Shown here: positions 52,367-61,108 of the stretch, one piece after another
How the letters are laid out: the number at the start of each line of letters is the position of its first letter
Numbering within the stretch: the first letter of the stretch is position 1
Assembly (NCBI GenBank): GCA_028141885.1
Contig: JAOIQU010000002.1
Coordinates: forward strand, 1 to 64,000
DNA: 64,000 nucleotides
Direction: 5' to 3'
From: Flavobacteriales bacterium
GTDB taxonomy: Bacteria; Bacteroidota; Bacteroidia; Flavobacteriales; UA16
Translations under genes and position numbers: made by a program
Notes under the pieces: generated by a model
Told to the model about the DNA's origin: nothing
Databases searched by the model: none
The model's input: the letters and a program-made list of their open reading frames with translations, nothing else

Positions 52367-54085
52367 TCAGGCTGCGTTGGTGTCGTGCGGCACCATGAAG
52401 GTCAGTGCCAAATCTCCGGTGCCGCGCTTTTCCACGGTGAAACGCCCGGCAAGCTTTTCAATCTGAACCAAGACGGGGTTCCAAGTCGAACTGTGCGTTG
52501 CGCCTGCAAACATGCGTTGAAGCTCCTTGGTCGAAGGTGTCTCAGGCCCTTCAATTTCCACGTGAATGCCATGCCAGTCGTTTCGAATGCGACCCATGAA
52601 TGGACGTTGTTCTGGGTTTCCAGTCAACAGGCGTCTCACGGTGACTGAAAGCAGGGAGAGCAATCCCTCTGGAGCATTTTGTCCTTCAGAGGTGCCCTCG
52701 AACTCCCATTCGATGCCCGTGCCGTGGTCCATTTCGAGCGAGGCGATGACATCGTCAAAGTCAAGGCGATCGGGTCGGGTCAGAACTTCTTCCACGTTTT
52801 GAGAGGGCATGGTTGCAGCCTTGATTTGTTCGACCCCGCCCTCCAGCGCGTTTGCCTCTGAGGTTTCGGCATGGATGGCCCGCTGCATCCTGAATGAACG
52901 GACCCTTTCCTTGCGCAGGGCCTTTTGCAGTTCCCTCGCGCGAAGCGCCGTTGCCAAAAAAGCGAGCGCGAGCAATGCGCAGGCGAAGGGCCACGCTCCT
53001 GAGGAGGCCTGAGGGCGCATGGCATCCGCGGCAGCGAGTTCGAAGGGGTCATCGAGGAGTGCGGGGTGAGATTGGAATGTCCGCGTTTCCCGTTCTTGAG
53101 CTCCCCCGTGCAGCATGATCATGGTCAGGCTGTCGGCCATGACGAGGTGGTCGAGAGCTGCTTTTTCCGCGCCACGGGCACGCTCAAAACGTGCTTGTTC
53201 ACGTGCGATGCGGGCCCTCAGGGCCACGTCGTTGACTTGCGTGGCCACACGTCCCGCTTCGTGAAATGCCAAAAGCGCCTCGAGGGGTTGATTGGCCTGT
53301 TCTGCGGAGATGGCAACCCGAAGCTGGGCCAGAGTCCACGGTTCGGGATCGGCAAGGGGATCGAAAAACGACGCCATGGTTCGAGCCAGGTTCAGGGCCT
53401 CTTTGCTTCGTCCCAAACCGTTGAGCAACGTGTGGAGGTGGGTCAATTCTCCAAGGACGAGGGCTTCCGTGGAAGGCTTTGCCGAGCGCAGGTAAGGTTC
53501 CACAGGGAGGTCCTCAAGCTGCGTTCCAAGCATGACCCCGGATTGAAGCCGCAGTCCTTGGGCATGAGGTCCGGACAACGACTCTGTCTGCGCCCAAACT
53601 TCATTCCAATTGCCCTGTGCAAAGTGCAATTCAACCAGGGCGACGCTCAATGCTTCTTGCAGTGCGGGATGAGGTTGGAGCTGCTGTTCGCGCACCAATG
53701 CATCCAGGGCCAAAGACGTGGAGCCACATCGTGCCAGGAGCTGAGCCAATTCGAGGGTGAGGTCGGTGCGGATCCGGGCTGGACATGTGCTGCAGGTCAA
53801 TGCGGCATCGGCAAGGAGCGGTTTGGCTTGTGACGTGTTGCCCGCTTGCCAATGGATGGCCGCCATGCCGAGCTGCACCCTGCCTTGCTCGCATCCGGAA
53901 AGGGGTTCGGGCAAAAGGCTTCGGTACATGGACAAGGCCTGCACCATTTTACCGTGGTTGCGCAAGGAGTCCGCGCGGTCGATTTGTCCCTTGAGGAGGC
54001 TCGTCGAGCCGTGAGCCGTGATGCCCCAGCTGCAAAGCAGCAGGACAAATACCATGGATTTGGTTCGAAGGGACAAATAAGGCAT
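52367..54085 (-). CDS. TPR sensor-like membrane protein with degenerate kinase domain
   Basis: 572 residues from the ATG at 54085 (TACCTTGG box 5 nt upstream). A signal peptide (KSMVFVLLLCSWGITAHG) leads into ~330 periplasmic residues of TPR-like helical repeats (RADSLRNHGKMVQALSMYRS, MAAIHWQAGNTSQAKPLLAD). One helix at ~362-382 (SGAWPFACALLALAFLATAL) and a coiled coil follow. The ~150-residue cytosolic end matches the shape of a HATPase_c domain (LLSLLSVTVRRLLTGNPEQR, IHVEIEGPETP, EKLAGRFTVEKRGTGDLALT) but lacks the H-box, the Asn box and G1/G2 residues. Bacteroidota TPR histidine kinases have this layout, so it looks like a pseudo-kinase. No regulator is adjacent. Confidence 0.6.
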   Translation of the reverse strand: MPYLSLRTKSMVFVLLLCSWGITAHGSTSLLKGQIDRADSLRNHGKMVQALSMYRSLLPEPLSGCEQGRVQLGMAAIHWQAGNTSQAKPLLADAALTCSTCPARIRTDLTLELAQLLARCGSTSLALDALVREQQLQPHPALQEALSVALVELHFAQGNWNEVWAQTESLSGPHAQGLRLQSGVMLGTQLEDLPVEPYLRSAKPSTEALVLGELTHLHTLLNGLGRSKEALNLARTMASFFDPLADPEPWTLAQLRVAISAEQANQPLEALLAFHEAGRVATQVNDVALRARIAREQARFERARGAEKAALDHLVMADSLTMIMLHGGAQERETRTFQSHPALLDDPFELAAADAMRPQASSGAWPFACALLALAFLATALRARELQKALRKERVRSFRMQRAIHAETSEANALEGGVEQIKAATMPSQNVEEVLTRPDRLDFDDVIASLEMDHGTGIEWEFEGTSEGQNAPEGLLSLLSVTVRRLLTGNPEQRPFMGRIRNDWHGIHVEIEGPETPSTKELQRMFAGATHSSTWNPVLVQIEKLAGRFTVEKRGTGDLALTFMVPHDTNAA

Positions 54086-54162
54086 CATGACCAAGGTACA
54101 CGCTGCCATGGCCGGTTTGAAGGTGTCCAGCGCGTGGTTTCCGACACCCCTTGGTGAATGAC

Positions 54163-55170
54163 TCAGGGCTGCCTCACCACCGACAAGACCGTGGTCCCAA
54201 CTTGACGAAGGGTCTCTTTGTCAATGATGCTCATGTTGTCGGCATGTGTGTGGTGGAAAGGTCCGTAACCCATGGGCCTGACCCGGATTCGATAGTCGAC
54301 AATGTTGGCGCTCGGAATGCCAGCCATCTCCGACACGAAATAGTTGTCGTCGATGGTTGGGGGCGTGGCTTCGGCATCAAAACGATCCCCAAACCCCAGG
54401 TCAGATGCACGCTTCCAAACTTTTCTCACCACATGCGGCGCGTACCTCAAGCTGGTCCCTTCTTGATGGAACACCGCATCTTGAGCACCGACCATGTCGA
54501 GCAGGATGCCAAATCGCGCCCGGTATCCGATGCGGTGGGGGTTTTCTGCCCAGAACTGGCTTCCAAGGCACCAATCCCGAAATCCATTTTCAGTGGCAGG
54601 CAGCCACTCGGGTCGTCCATAGTCTTCCGCATCGAAGAACACAATGTCAACCCCGATGTCCGCAGCTTCTCGGCCGAGTTGGCGTGCGACTTCGAGGAGC
54701 ACACCCACCCCGGACGCCCCGTCGTTCGCCCCGTCGATGGGCTCTCGGGTTCTCGTGCTGTCTTTGTCCGCAAAGGGACGGGTGTCCCAGTGCGCGAACA
54801 ACAGCACGCGGTCTCGCGATTCGGGATGGAAGGTCCCGATGATGTTTTTCATGTTCAGGATGGTGCCGTCAAAGGCACGGGCGCGGCCCTCTTGGACCGT
54901 CACCTCGGCCCCGTGTCGGGCCAATTCGTCCGCGAGCCAGTCGGCACAGGCGTCATGGGGTGCCGTGTTGGGAACCCGAGGACCAAATGCGACCTGACTC
55001 GCCACGTACGCGTAGGCCGAGTCCGTATCGAAGTCAGGGGCGATGATCTGAACCTGGCTTGTGGCCTGGGCCGGAGGTTTGGGCGAATCGGTGCCGCACG
55101 ACATCCAAATCACACCGAGGGCGACACAAAGCGTCTTGCCGACCTTACCCACGCGTCCAGGAGCTGCCAT
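54163..55170 (-). CDS. M28 peptidase / glutaminyl-peptide cyclotransferase-like lipoprotein
   Basis: 335 residues from the ATG at 55170. Lipobox at [14 protein letters not shown]. The zinc-peptidase core shows [40 protein letters not shown] with the bridging Asp, [20 protein letters not shown] with the Glu/Asp ligands, and [20 protein letters not shown] with the last His. HWDTRPFAD and GANDGASG are characteristic of M28-type glutaminyl cyclases, which convert N-terminal Gln of exported proteins to pyroglutamate. It overlaps cysS by 26 nt. Confidence 0.85.
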   Translation of the reverse strand: MAAPGRVGKVGKTLCVALGVIWMSCGTDSPKPPAQATSQVQIIAPDFDTDSAYAYVASQVAFGPRVPNTAPHDACADWLADELARHGAEVTVQEGRARAFDGTILNMKNIIGTFHPESRDRVLLFAHWDTRPFADKDSTRTREPIDGANDGASGVGVLLEVARQLGREAADIGVDIVFFDAEDYGRPEWLPATENGFRDWCLGSQFWAENPHRIGYRARFGILLDMVGAQDAVFHQEGTSLRYAPHVVRKVWKRASDLGFGDRFDAEATPPTIDDNYFVSEMAGIPSANIVDYRIRVRPMGYGPFHHTHADNMSIIDKETLRQVGTTVLSVVRQP

Positions 55171-56629
55171 CTTTGCTGTCTTGGATGGTGATGCCGTGGT
55201 CGGCGAGCACATCCCTGATTCGATCTGCGGTCCCCCAATCCTTGTTCGCCTTGGCCTTGGTTCTCATGTCTACGATGAGATCAAGAAGCGCACTGGTTTC
55301 GTCTCCGCCTGCAGCTCCTTCTGCGGCATTGGACGACTCGGCTTGCAAACCAAGGACGTCTCGCATGAAGGTCTCCATGGTTTGGGTCAGTGCGGAGATG
55401 TCGTCTGCATTGAGGGTCACGTTTCCTGCGGCCGCGCCGTTGATGGCTTTGACTGCGTCGAACAACGTGGCGATCAGGATCGGCGTGTTGAAATCGTCGT
55501 TCATGGCTGCGTGGCAGCGAGTGCTGAACGCCGACACGTCGTAGGTGCTCTCGCCTTGGCCAGGGGTGAGTTGACCCAAGGTCTCGATGGCTTTCTCCAG
55601 CTTAGACAACCCCTTTTCAGCGGCTTGAAGGGCTTCATTGCTGAAGTCGAGGGTGCTGGCGTAGTGACCCATCAGCATGAAAAAGCGCACCGTCATGGGA
55701 CTGTAGCCTTGGTCCAAAAGCTTGTGGTTGCCCGTGATGAGTTCTTCAGGCGTGAATCCATTGCCTTCAGACTTGGCCATTTTGCGTCCGTTGACCGTCA
55801 GCATGTTGCCGTGCATCCAGTAGTTGACAGGGCATTCGCAACCGGTGGCGCCGACGTTTTGGGCGATTTCACATTCGTGGTGGGGGAACTTCAAGTCCAT
55901 TCCACCGCCGTGGATGTCAAACTTCTCGCCGAGGTATTTGGTGCTCATCACAGAACACTCGAGATGCCATCCCGGAAAGCCTTGTCCCCAAGGAGAAGGC
56001 CATTGCATCAAATGGCTGGCGTCTGCGGCTTTCCAAAGGGCAAAGTCAAGCGGATCTCGCTTCTCGCTTTGGCCGTCAAGGTCTCGAGTGTTGTTCATCA
56101 ACTCGTCGATCTTTCGCCCTGAGAGTTCGCCGTAAGGGTGATCCTTACTGAAGGTTCGAACGCTGAAGTACACACTTCCGTTGACCTCATACGCATACCC
56201 GTTGTCGATGATGCTTTTGATGGCTTCGATTTGTTCGACAATGTGGCCTGTGGCGGTGGGTTCGATGGAGGGACGCAGGATGTTGAAGACGTTCATCACG
56301 TCGTGGAAGTCGTTGGTGTAGCGCTGCACCACTTCCATCGGCTCCAGGTTTTCGAGACGTGCCTTTTTTCCGATTTTGTCCTCACCGTCGTCCGTGTCGC
56401 CCGTCAAATGGCCGACATCCGTGATGTTGCGGACGTACCTCACTTTGTACCCGAGGTGTTGCAGGTAGCGATAGACGATGTCGAAGGTCAAAAAGGTCCG
56501 AACGTTGCCCAAGTGTACGTTGCTGTATACCGTGGGGCCACACACGTACATCCCCACAAAGGGGGGATTGATGGGCTTGAATTCTTCTTTGGTTCGGGTC
56601 AGGCTGTTGCTGATGTGCAGGGCGTCCAT
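55145..56629 (-). CDS. cysS: Cysteinyl-tRNA synthetase
   Basis: 494 residues, class I. N-terminal [20 protein letters not shown] holds the HIGH-like motif (HLGN) and the zinc Cys. Further landmarks: [31 protein letters not shown] with the zinc Cys, [20 protein letters not shown] with zinc His/Cys, [20 protein letters not shown] (KMSKS as KMAKS) and the C-terminal helical domain with [20 protein letters not shown]. Complete. A TATTTTCG box lies 24 nt upstream. The M28 lipoprotein gene begins inside its last codons. Confidence 0.96.
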   Translation of the reverse strand: MDALHISNSLTRTKEEFKPINPPFVGMYVCGPTVYSNVHLGNVRTFLTFDIVYRYLQHLGYKVRYVRNITDVGHLTGDTDDGEDKIGKKARLENLEPMEVVQRYTNDFHDVMNVFNILRPSIEPTATGHIVEQIEAIKSIIDNGYAYEVNGSVYFSVRTFSKDHPYGELSGRKIDELMNNTRDLDGQSEKRDPLDFALWKAADASHLMQWPSPWGQGFPGWHLECSVMSTKYLGEKFDIHGGGMDLKFPHHECEIAQNVGATGCECPVNYWMHGNMLTVNGRKMAKSEGNGFTPEELITGNHKLLDQGYSPMTVRFFMLMGHYASTLDFSNEALQAAEKGLSKLEKAIETLGQLTPGQGESTYDVSAFSTRCHAAMNDDFNTPILIATLFDAVKAINGAAAGNVTLNADDISALTQTMETFMRDVLGLQAESSNAAEGAAGGDETSALLDLIVDMRTKAKANKDWGTADRIRDVLADHGITIQDSKDGSSWTRG

Positions 56630-56653
56630 GGCTCTCTGTTCAAATTCGAGTCA

Positions 56654-56661
56654 CGAAAATA
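56654..56661 (-). promoter_or_regulatory. -7 box TATTTTCG upstream of cysS
   Basis: Minus strand TATTTTCG, 24 nt before the cysS ATG; T to C at position seven of the consensus. Confidence 0.4.
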
Positions 56662-56702
56662 GCGTGCAAACCTCGTGGGCTGAGGTGGCGCTGGGCGGCT
56701 TG

Positions 56703-57653
56703 TTAACCATGAGTTGGTTGTGTCAGGCCTTCAAGGACGTGTGCCACAAGGCCGTTCACATCGTGCCCTGCCTTCCACCCCCAATCTCGGGTGGCCGCTC
56801 GATCGTCCAAACGGTCAGGCCAGGACGCGGCGATCGATTGTCGATGATCGGGGTCATACGTCACCTCAAATCCTGGGATGTGAGCGACAATGGCATCGGT
56901 CAATTCGGCAGGCGTGAAATCGCAACCGTGCAAGTTGTAGGATGTCCTGACGTGAATGTCCTCGGCAGGCGCGTCCATCAATTCGAGGGTGCCCCTCACC
57001 GCGTCACTCATGGTCATCATCGGCAACCGCTCTGATGCCTCGAGGTAGCAGGTCAGCGGTCGGCCTTCCATGGCACAGTGGAACGCGTCGACGGCATAGT
57101 CGGTGGTGCCTCCACCGGGCATGGAACGAAAGCCAATCAACCCGGGGTATCGAATGCTTCTCACGTCCACGCCAAACGTCTCGTGGTAGTATTTGCACCA
57201 CAACTCTCCGGCCGTCTTGGAGACGCCATACACGGTGGTGGGATTCAGGGCCGCATCTTGAGGCGTGCCCAGTTTGGGGGCGTCGGGCCCAAAGACCGCA
57301 ATCGAACTTGGCCAAAACACTTTCTCAACCAGCCCTTCCCGCGCCAATTCAAGGGTGTGCAACAACGGTTCCATGTTCAACGCCCAAGCGGCCATGGGAT
57401 CTTGCTCGCCTTTCGCAGAAAGCATGGCCACGAGGTTGTACACCACTTCGATGTTTTCCCCCTCGAGCACAGCTCGCTGGCCATCCTTGTCCCGAGCATC
57501 CAGTGTCACAAAGCGACTCAGGGCGGCGTCAGGGTGAGGACTGGGACGGAGGTCGGACAAGACGACCTGGTCGGGACCATGTCGCTTCTGAAGGCCGAGC
57601 ATCAGCTCGACGCCCAGTTGCCCTGAGGCTCCAATGATCAAGTGCTTGCCCAT
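56703..57653 (-). CDS. L-threonine 3-dehydrogenase, SDR type
   Basis: 316 residues from the ATG at 57653. Oxidises threonine to 2-amino-3-ketobutyrate using NAD. Extended-SDR features: MGKHLIIGASGQLGVELMLG (GxxGxxG), VVLSDLRPSPHP, NLVAMLSAKGEQDPMAAWAL, FWPSSIAVFGPDAP (catalytic Ser), TTVYGVSKTAGELWCKYYHE (catalytic Tyr and Lys), and RSIRYPGLIGFRSMPGGGTT, which is characteristic of SDR-type threonine dehydrogenase rather than of sugar epimerases. The frame is open far upstream, but that part is antisense to queA. A TACCTTCG box lies 7 nt upstream. Confidence 0.85.
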   Translation of the reverse strand: MGKHLIIGASGQLGVELMLGLQKRHGPDQVVLSDLRPSPHPDAALSRFVTLDARDKDGQRAVLEGENIEVVYNLVAMLSAKGEQDPMAAWALNMEPLLHTLELAREGLVEKVFWPSSIAVFGPDAPKLGTPQDAALNPTTVYGVSKTAGELWCKYYHETFGVDVRSIRYPGLIGFRSMPGGGTTDYAVDAFHCAMEGRPLTCYLEASERLPMMTMSDAVRGTLELMDAPAEDIHVRTSYNLHGCDFTPAELTDAIVAHIPGFEVTYDPDHRQSIAASWPDRLDDRAATRDWGWKAGHDVNGLVAHVLEGLTQPTHG

Positions 57654-57660
57654 GCTTATG

Positions 57661-57668
57661 CGAAGGTA
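57661..57668 (-). promoter_or_regulatory. -7 box TACCTTCG, 7 nt from the threonine dehydrogenase start
   Basis: Minus strand TACCTTCG-CATAAGC-ATG. Only 9 nt separate it from the opposing queA box. Confidence 0.45.
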
Positions 57669-57677
57669 GGGTGGGGG

Positions 57678-57685
57678 TACCTTTG
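57678..57685 (+). promoter_or_regulatory. -7 box TACCTTTG, 4 nt from a queA GTG start
   Basis: Perfect TAnnTTTG followed by GGTG and the GTG at 57690 (a second GTG at 57687 is one codon earlier). Supports a GTG start for queA. Confidence 0.55.
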
Positions 57686-57689
57686 GGTG

Positions 57690-58922
57690 GTGAACTCCAC
57701 AGATTTTCAATACGACCTGCCCGAGGCGGCCATTGCCAAACACCCAGTTGAACCGCGCCGCGCGGCACGCATGGTGGTGGTGGGTCGCGATCGGTCTCGC
57801 AACCACCATACGTTCGAGGACCTTCCGGAATTGTTGAAGGCTGGGGGTGCAGATGGGTTGTGGGCCAACGACACGAAGGTGCTTCATGCCAGGATTTTGG
57901 CTTCGAAACCGACGGGACGGCAACTCGAAATTTTCTTGCTTGCGCCTGCCATTGGTGCGGTTGAAACCGCCCTCTCGGCTCGTGACTCCGTGCAATGGAA
58001 GGCCATGGTTCGGAACGCCAAACGCTGGTCGGACGGAACAGCCACAGCGGCGGGTGTGCACCATGAACTGCACATCTCACGTCTGCCCGATGCGGAAGAC
58101 GGAAACCGCGTTGTGGAGTTGACGTGGCGCCATGCTGAAGGGATGCAATCGACCTTCGCCGAGGTGCTGGAAGATTTGGGCAAAACGCCACTTCCTCCAT
58201 ACATGCGGAGAAGTGCTGAGGCCCAAGACAAAGAGGATTACCAAACCGTGTTTGCCATGACTCCCGGAAGCGTGGCCGCCCCCACAGCTGGCTTGCATTA
58301 CGACGACGTGTTGGTTGCGGAGCTTCAAGAACATGGCCTTCCCCTTTCCAAGGTGACGCTGCACGTGGGTGCAGGCACATTCAAACCGCTTTCAGAAGGG
58401 GAAGTGATGTCCCACGACATGCACGCTGAGCGATGTCTGTTGACACGTCAAGCCCTTCAGTCCATGGCCCAACAACAGGTGCGAATTGCCACCGGAACAA
58501 CCACCCTGCGCACGATGGAAAGCTTGTTTTGGTGGTCGCTTCATTGGAAGGTTTACGGCGAATGGCCTGACATCCTGCCGCAGCGTTCACCCTACGGCGA
58601 GTTGGGGAAGCAGGCTGAGGCACTGGATTGGACAGATCGCGATGCGTTGTCCGCCATCTTGGAACATGGCCCTTGGAAAGGTCAGGAGCACCTGTCGTTT
58701 GAAACCCAGCTGATGATTGTTCCAGGGTATCGCATCCGAATGGTCCAGGGGTTGGTCACCAACTTTCACCAACCAGGAAGCACACTGCTCTGCCTTGTGG
58801 GCGCCTTCATTGGCATGTCGGCTTGGAGGGAGATGTATGAAGAGGCGCTTCAGAAGGGATATCGATTCCTGAGCTACGGCGACGGCTGCCTTCTCTGGCT
58901 TTCACCACAGAAGGCCACATGA
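57690..58922 (+). CDS. queA: S-adenosylmethionine:tRNA ribosyltransferase-isomerase
   Basis: Penultimate step of queuosine synthesis: moves the ribosyl part of SAM to preQ1 in tRNA. 410 residues from the GTG at 57690. Signatures: FQYDLPEAAIAKHPVEPRRA (family F.Y.LP...IA..P...R), GLWANDTKVLHARILASK, GKTPLPPYMRRSAEAQDKED (LPPY..R), GSVAAPTAGLHYDDVLVAEL (AAPTAGLHF), VTLHVGAGTFKPL, RIATGTTTLRTMESLFWW (GTT..R..E) and LVTNFHQPGSTLLCLVGAF (TNFH.P.STLL). It diverges from the threonine dehydrogenase gene across 36 nt and is followed by a hairpin. Confidence 0.95.
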   Translation: MNSTDFQYDLPEAAIAKHPVEPRRAARMVVVGRDRSRNHHTFEDLPELLKAGGADGLWANDTKVLHARILASKPTGRQLEIFLLAPAIGAVETALSARDSVQWKAMVRNAKRWSDGTATAAGVHHELHISRLPDAEDGNRVVELTWRHAEGMQSTFAEVLEDLGKTPLPPYMRRSAEAQDKEDYQTVFAMTPGSVAAPTAGLHYDDVLVAELQEHGLPLSKVTLHVGAGTFKPLSEGEVMSHDMHAERCLLTRQALQSMAQQQVRIATGTTTLRTMESLFWWSLHWKVYGEWPDILPQRSPYGELGKQAEALDWTDRDALSAILEHGPWKGQEHLSFETQLMIVPGYRIRMVQGLVTNFHQPGSTLLCLVGAFIGMSAWREMYEEALQKGYRFLSYGDGCLLWLSPQKAT

Positions 58923-58926
58923 ACGA

Positions 58927-58954
58927 ACAAGCCCTGCCACTCGGCGGGGCTTGT
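58927..58954. terminator. Hairpin between convergent queA and ppiD
   Basis: ACAAGCCCTGCC (58927-58938) pairs with GGCGGGGCTTGT (58943-58954) around ACTC, a 12-bp stem with one G-T pair. It lies between the two stop codons, so it can serve both. No T-run follows. Confidence 0.6.
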
Positions 58955-58976
58955 CATTCACGGCAAACGTTGCCGA

Positions 58977-61037
58977 TCAGTTCTGTTGGCGGCGGTTGTC
59001 TTCCACTCCCGCAGCCTTCTGCATCACGTTCAACACGGTGAATGGGAAGTTCGTGCGCGCCCTAGAAGCCAATGTGCTTTGCTCTTCGAGGTAACTGTCT
59101 TTCTCTCCGGCATCGATCACAGACTGGGGAGAGATGACCCAAACCCCGTAGTTGCCCACAATGGGGGCAGACACCTCACCGGTTGGTGTGGCGAATGCCG
59201 CACCGGCCACTTTGGGTTCTGCAGAGGCACCGCTGCCTCGGACGGTTGGGAACTTAATGCTCACGTCGCGCCCAGTCTTCACCGTTTCGCTGACCGCGGC
59301 TGCAACGTCATCCAAGCTTGATCCCTTCATTTTCTTGGCGTACAACTTGCCTTTGGCTTCGTTGGTCGCTCCTTCCACCATCTTGTCACGGACGTCCTCC
59401 AAATCAGGAGCCCCTGCCTTGGTGATGGCATCCAAGTGAGCAACAATGTAAAAGTCAGAAGTCAAGATGGGGTTGGACACTTCGCCCTCTTGGCTACGGT
59501 AGCTCCAAGCGACGATTTCAGAAGCGTCCTTCACACCGGCGATGCTTCTTGCAGCTGGGGCAATGCTGTTGGCTTCTCCCGTGGAGTAACCCGCTTCTTT
59601 CGCGGCAGCCATCAGGCTTTCCTTGTCGGTGGCGTTGATGGCAAACTCACTCGCCATGGCGTAGGCATCACGAGCCGTGGCGGCCGAGGCAGCGACTTCT
59701 TTGGTGATGAATGCCACACGGGCTTCTTCCACCTTGGTGCGGCGATCAAGAACCTCGATCAGGTGCACGCCGTAAGTGGTTTCAACCCAACCGAGCGCAC
59801 CAATAGGTTTGTTGAAGCAAAAGTCCTCGAAAGGCTGCACCATACGACCCTTGGGGAAGAAGTCGTAGACACCGCCCGTGCTCTTGGACCCGGGGTCTCC
59901 GCTGAAGCGCTGCACCAGGTCGTCGAAGTCGCCTCCGTTTCGGAGCACGCGCTTCAAACTGTCGGCACGCTGACCCAAGGTGGCCATCTCGTCTTTGTCT
60001 GAAGCGTCCTTGGCCGTCAACAAAATGTGGCGACACTTGGCGGCCTCGTCGGGCACCATGCTGCGGTCGAGGATGCGTGCAATTTGGATTTGGCCGTTCT
60101 TGGTGTAAGGTCCGACCACGCTGCCGATCGCTTCGCTGAAGAACTTGGATTCGTTCACGTCCAGTTCAACTTGCGCCAGACGAAGGTTGCGAATGTCCTC
60201 ACGGCCATTGGCTTCTGTGGCATAGGCCACAGCGTCCTCTGCATCCGCCCAGTCTTCAGCCAGACCTTCCAACTCAACCTCCATGGATTTGAGGTCGTCT
60301 GCACTCGCGCCGACGGGGATCTTCACAAACGAAATGTTGCGGCCCTCGGTTTGCTGGTACTTGGGATCGTCTTTGTGGGCGCTGTAATAGCGTTTGATGT
60401 CGCTCTCAGAAACGTCAACATCTCCATCGGGGATGTTTTTGTAGAGCTTGGCAACGTACTTGATTTCGGCCTTGGTGTCGGTGTTCTTGAACTCGTACTT
60501 GCCTTCGAGGCTGTTGGTGTACAGGGCGTCTGCGAGCAAGGCGTCGAGCTTTTCCTTTTTGCGCTTGCCGATGATCATCTTCTTGTAGCTCAACAGGTTC
60601 ATTTTGCCCTGGTCGGTCGTGAGCATAGCTCCGAAGTTCTGCTGCCAGAACGCTTTGTTCTCCCCGTTGCTGTAGAAGGCTCGGCTCATGTACGGAGAGT
60701 CCAAATCACCGAACAGCATTTCTTGGAATTCCGCATCGGTGACTTCAAGTCCAAGGGCGTCGTAGGTGTCGTCAAGAACAATGTTTGACGTGAGGTCGCT
60801 CCAGACTTCGTCTTGGAGTTGTTCGCCAGAAAAACCAAGGCGACGACGTTCTTCCAGTTCCATGCGGTACTCAATGGCGCTCACACTTTGGCCTCCAACG
60901 CTTCCAACATCGCGGTTGTTTCCTTGACCGATCAAGGCCAATACAGCGTCGTAGGGCACCAAAAAGCCCAACATTCCAATTCCGATCATTGCGAGCAACA
61001 GTCCTTGTCTGTTGCGGATTTGTTCAATCATTGCCAT
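58977..61037 (-). CDS. ppiD: PpiD/SurA-type periplasmic peptidyl-prolyl isomerase
   Basis: 686 residues from the ATG at 61037 (another ATG two codons on). One N-terminal helix (LLLAMIGIGMLGFLVPYDAV) anchors it in the inner membrane. A SurA-N-like chaperone region follows (ALGLEVTDAEFQEMLFGDLD). A parvulin domain at about 330-440 shows CRHILLTAKDASDKDEMATL, GGDFDDLVQRFSGDPGSKST, GGVYDFFPKGRMVQPFEDFC and YGVHLIEVLDRR. A C-terminal module resembles a second, degenerate rotamase. It assists folding of exported proteins. It follows the CNNM gene, a common Bacteroidota neighbourhood. TATCTTCG lies 31 nt upstream. Confidence 0.9.
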   Translation of the reverse strand: MAMIEQIRNRQGLLLAMIGIGMLGFLVPYDAVLALIGQGNNRDVGSVGGQSVSAIEYRMELEERRRLGFSGEQLQDEVWSDLTSNIVLDDTYDALGLEVTDAEFQEMLFGDLDSPYMSRAFYSNGENKAFWQQNFGAMLTTDQGKMNLLSYKKMIIGKRKKEKLDALLADALYTNSLEGKYEFKNTDTKAEIKYVAKLYKNIPDGDVDVSESDIKRYYSAHKDDPKYQQTEGRNISFVKIPVGASADDLKSMEVELEGLAEDWADAEDAVAYATEANGREDIRNLRLAQVELDVNESKFFSEAIGSVVGPYTKNGQIQIARILDRSMVPDEAAKCRHILLTAKDASDKDEMATLGQRADSLKRVLRNGGDFDDLVQRFSGDPGSKSTGGVYDFFPKGRMVQPFEDFCFNKPIGALGWVETTYGVHLIEVLDRRTKVEEARVAFITKEVAASAATARDAYAMASEFAINATDKESLMAAAKEAGYSTGEANSIAPAARSIAGVKDASEIVAWSYRSQEGEVSNPILTSDFYIVAHLDAITKAGAPDLEDVRDKMVEGATNEAKGKLYAKKMKGSSLDDVAAAVSETVKTGRDVSIKFPTVRGSGASAEPKVAGAAFATPTGEVSAPIVGNYGVWVISPQSVIDAGEKDSYLEEQSTLASRARTNFPFTVLNVMQKAAGVEDNRRQQN

Positions 61038-61068
61038 GGTCCTCTCGCTTAGCGTTTTTACAGGGTTG

Positions 61069-61076
61069 CGAAGATA
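61069..61076 (-). promoter_or_regulatory. -7 box TATCTTCG upstream of ppiD
   Basis: Minus strand TATCTTCG, 31 nt before the ppiD ATG. Confidence 0.35.
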
Positions 61077-61108
61077 ACGTTTCCTCGGCAACTGCGCACG
61101 TCAAGCCG

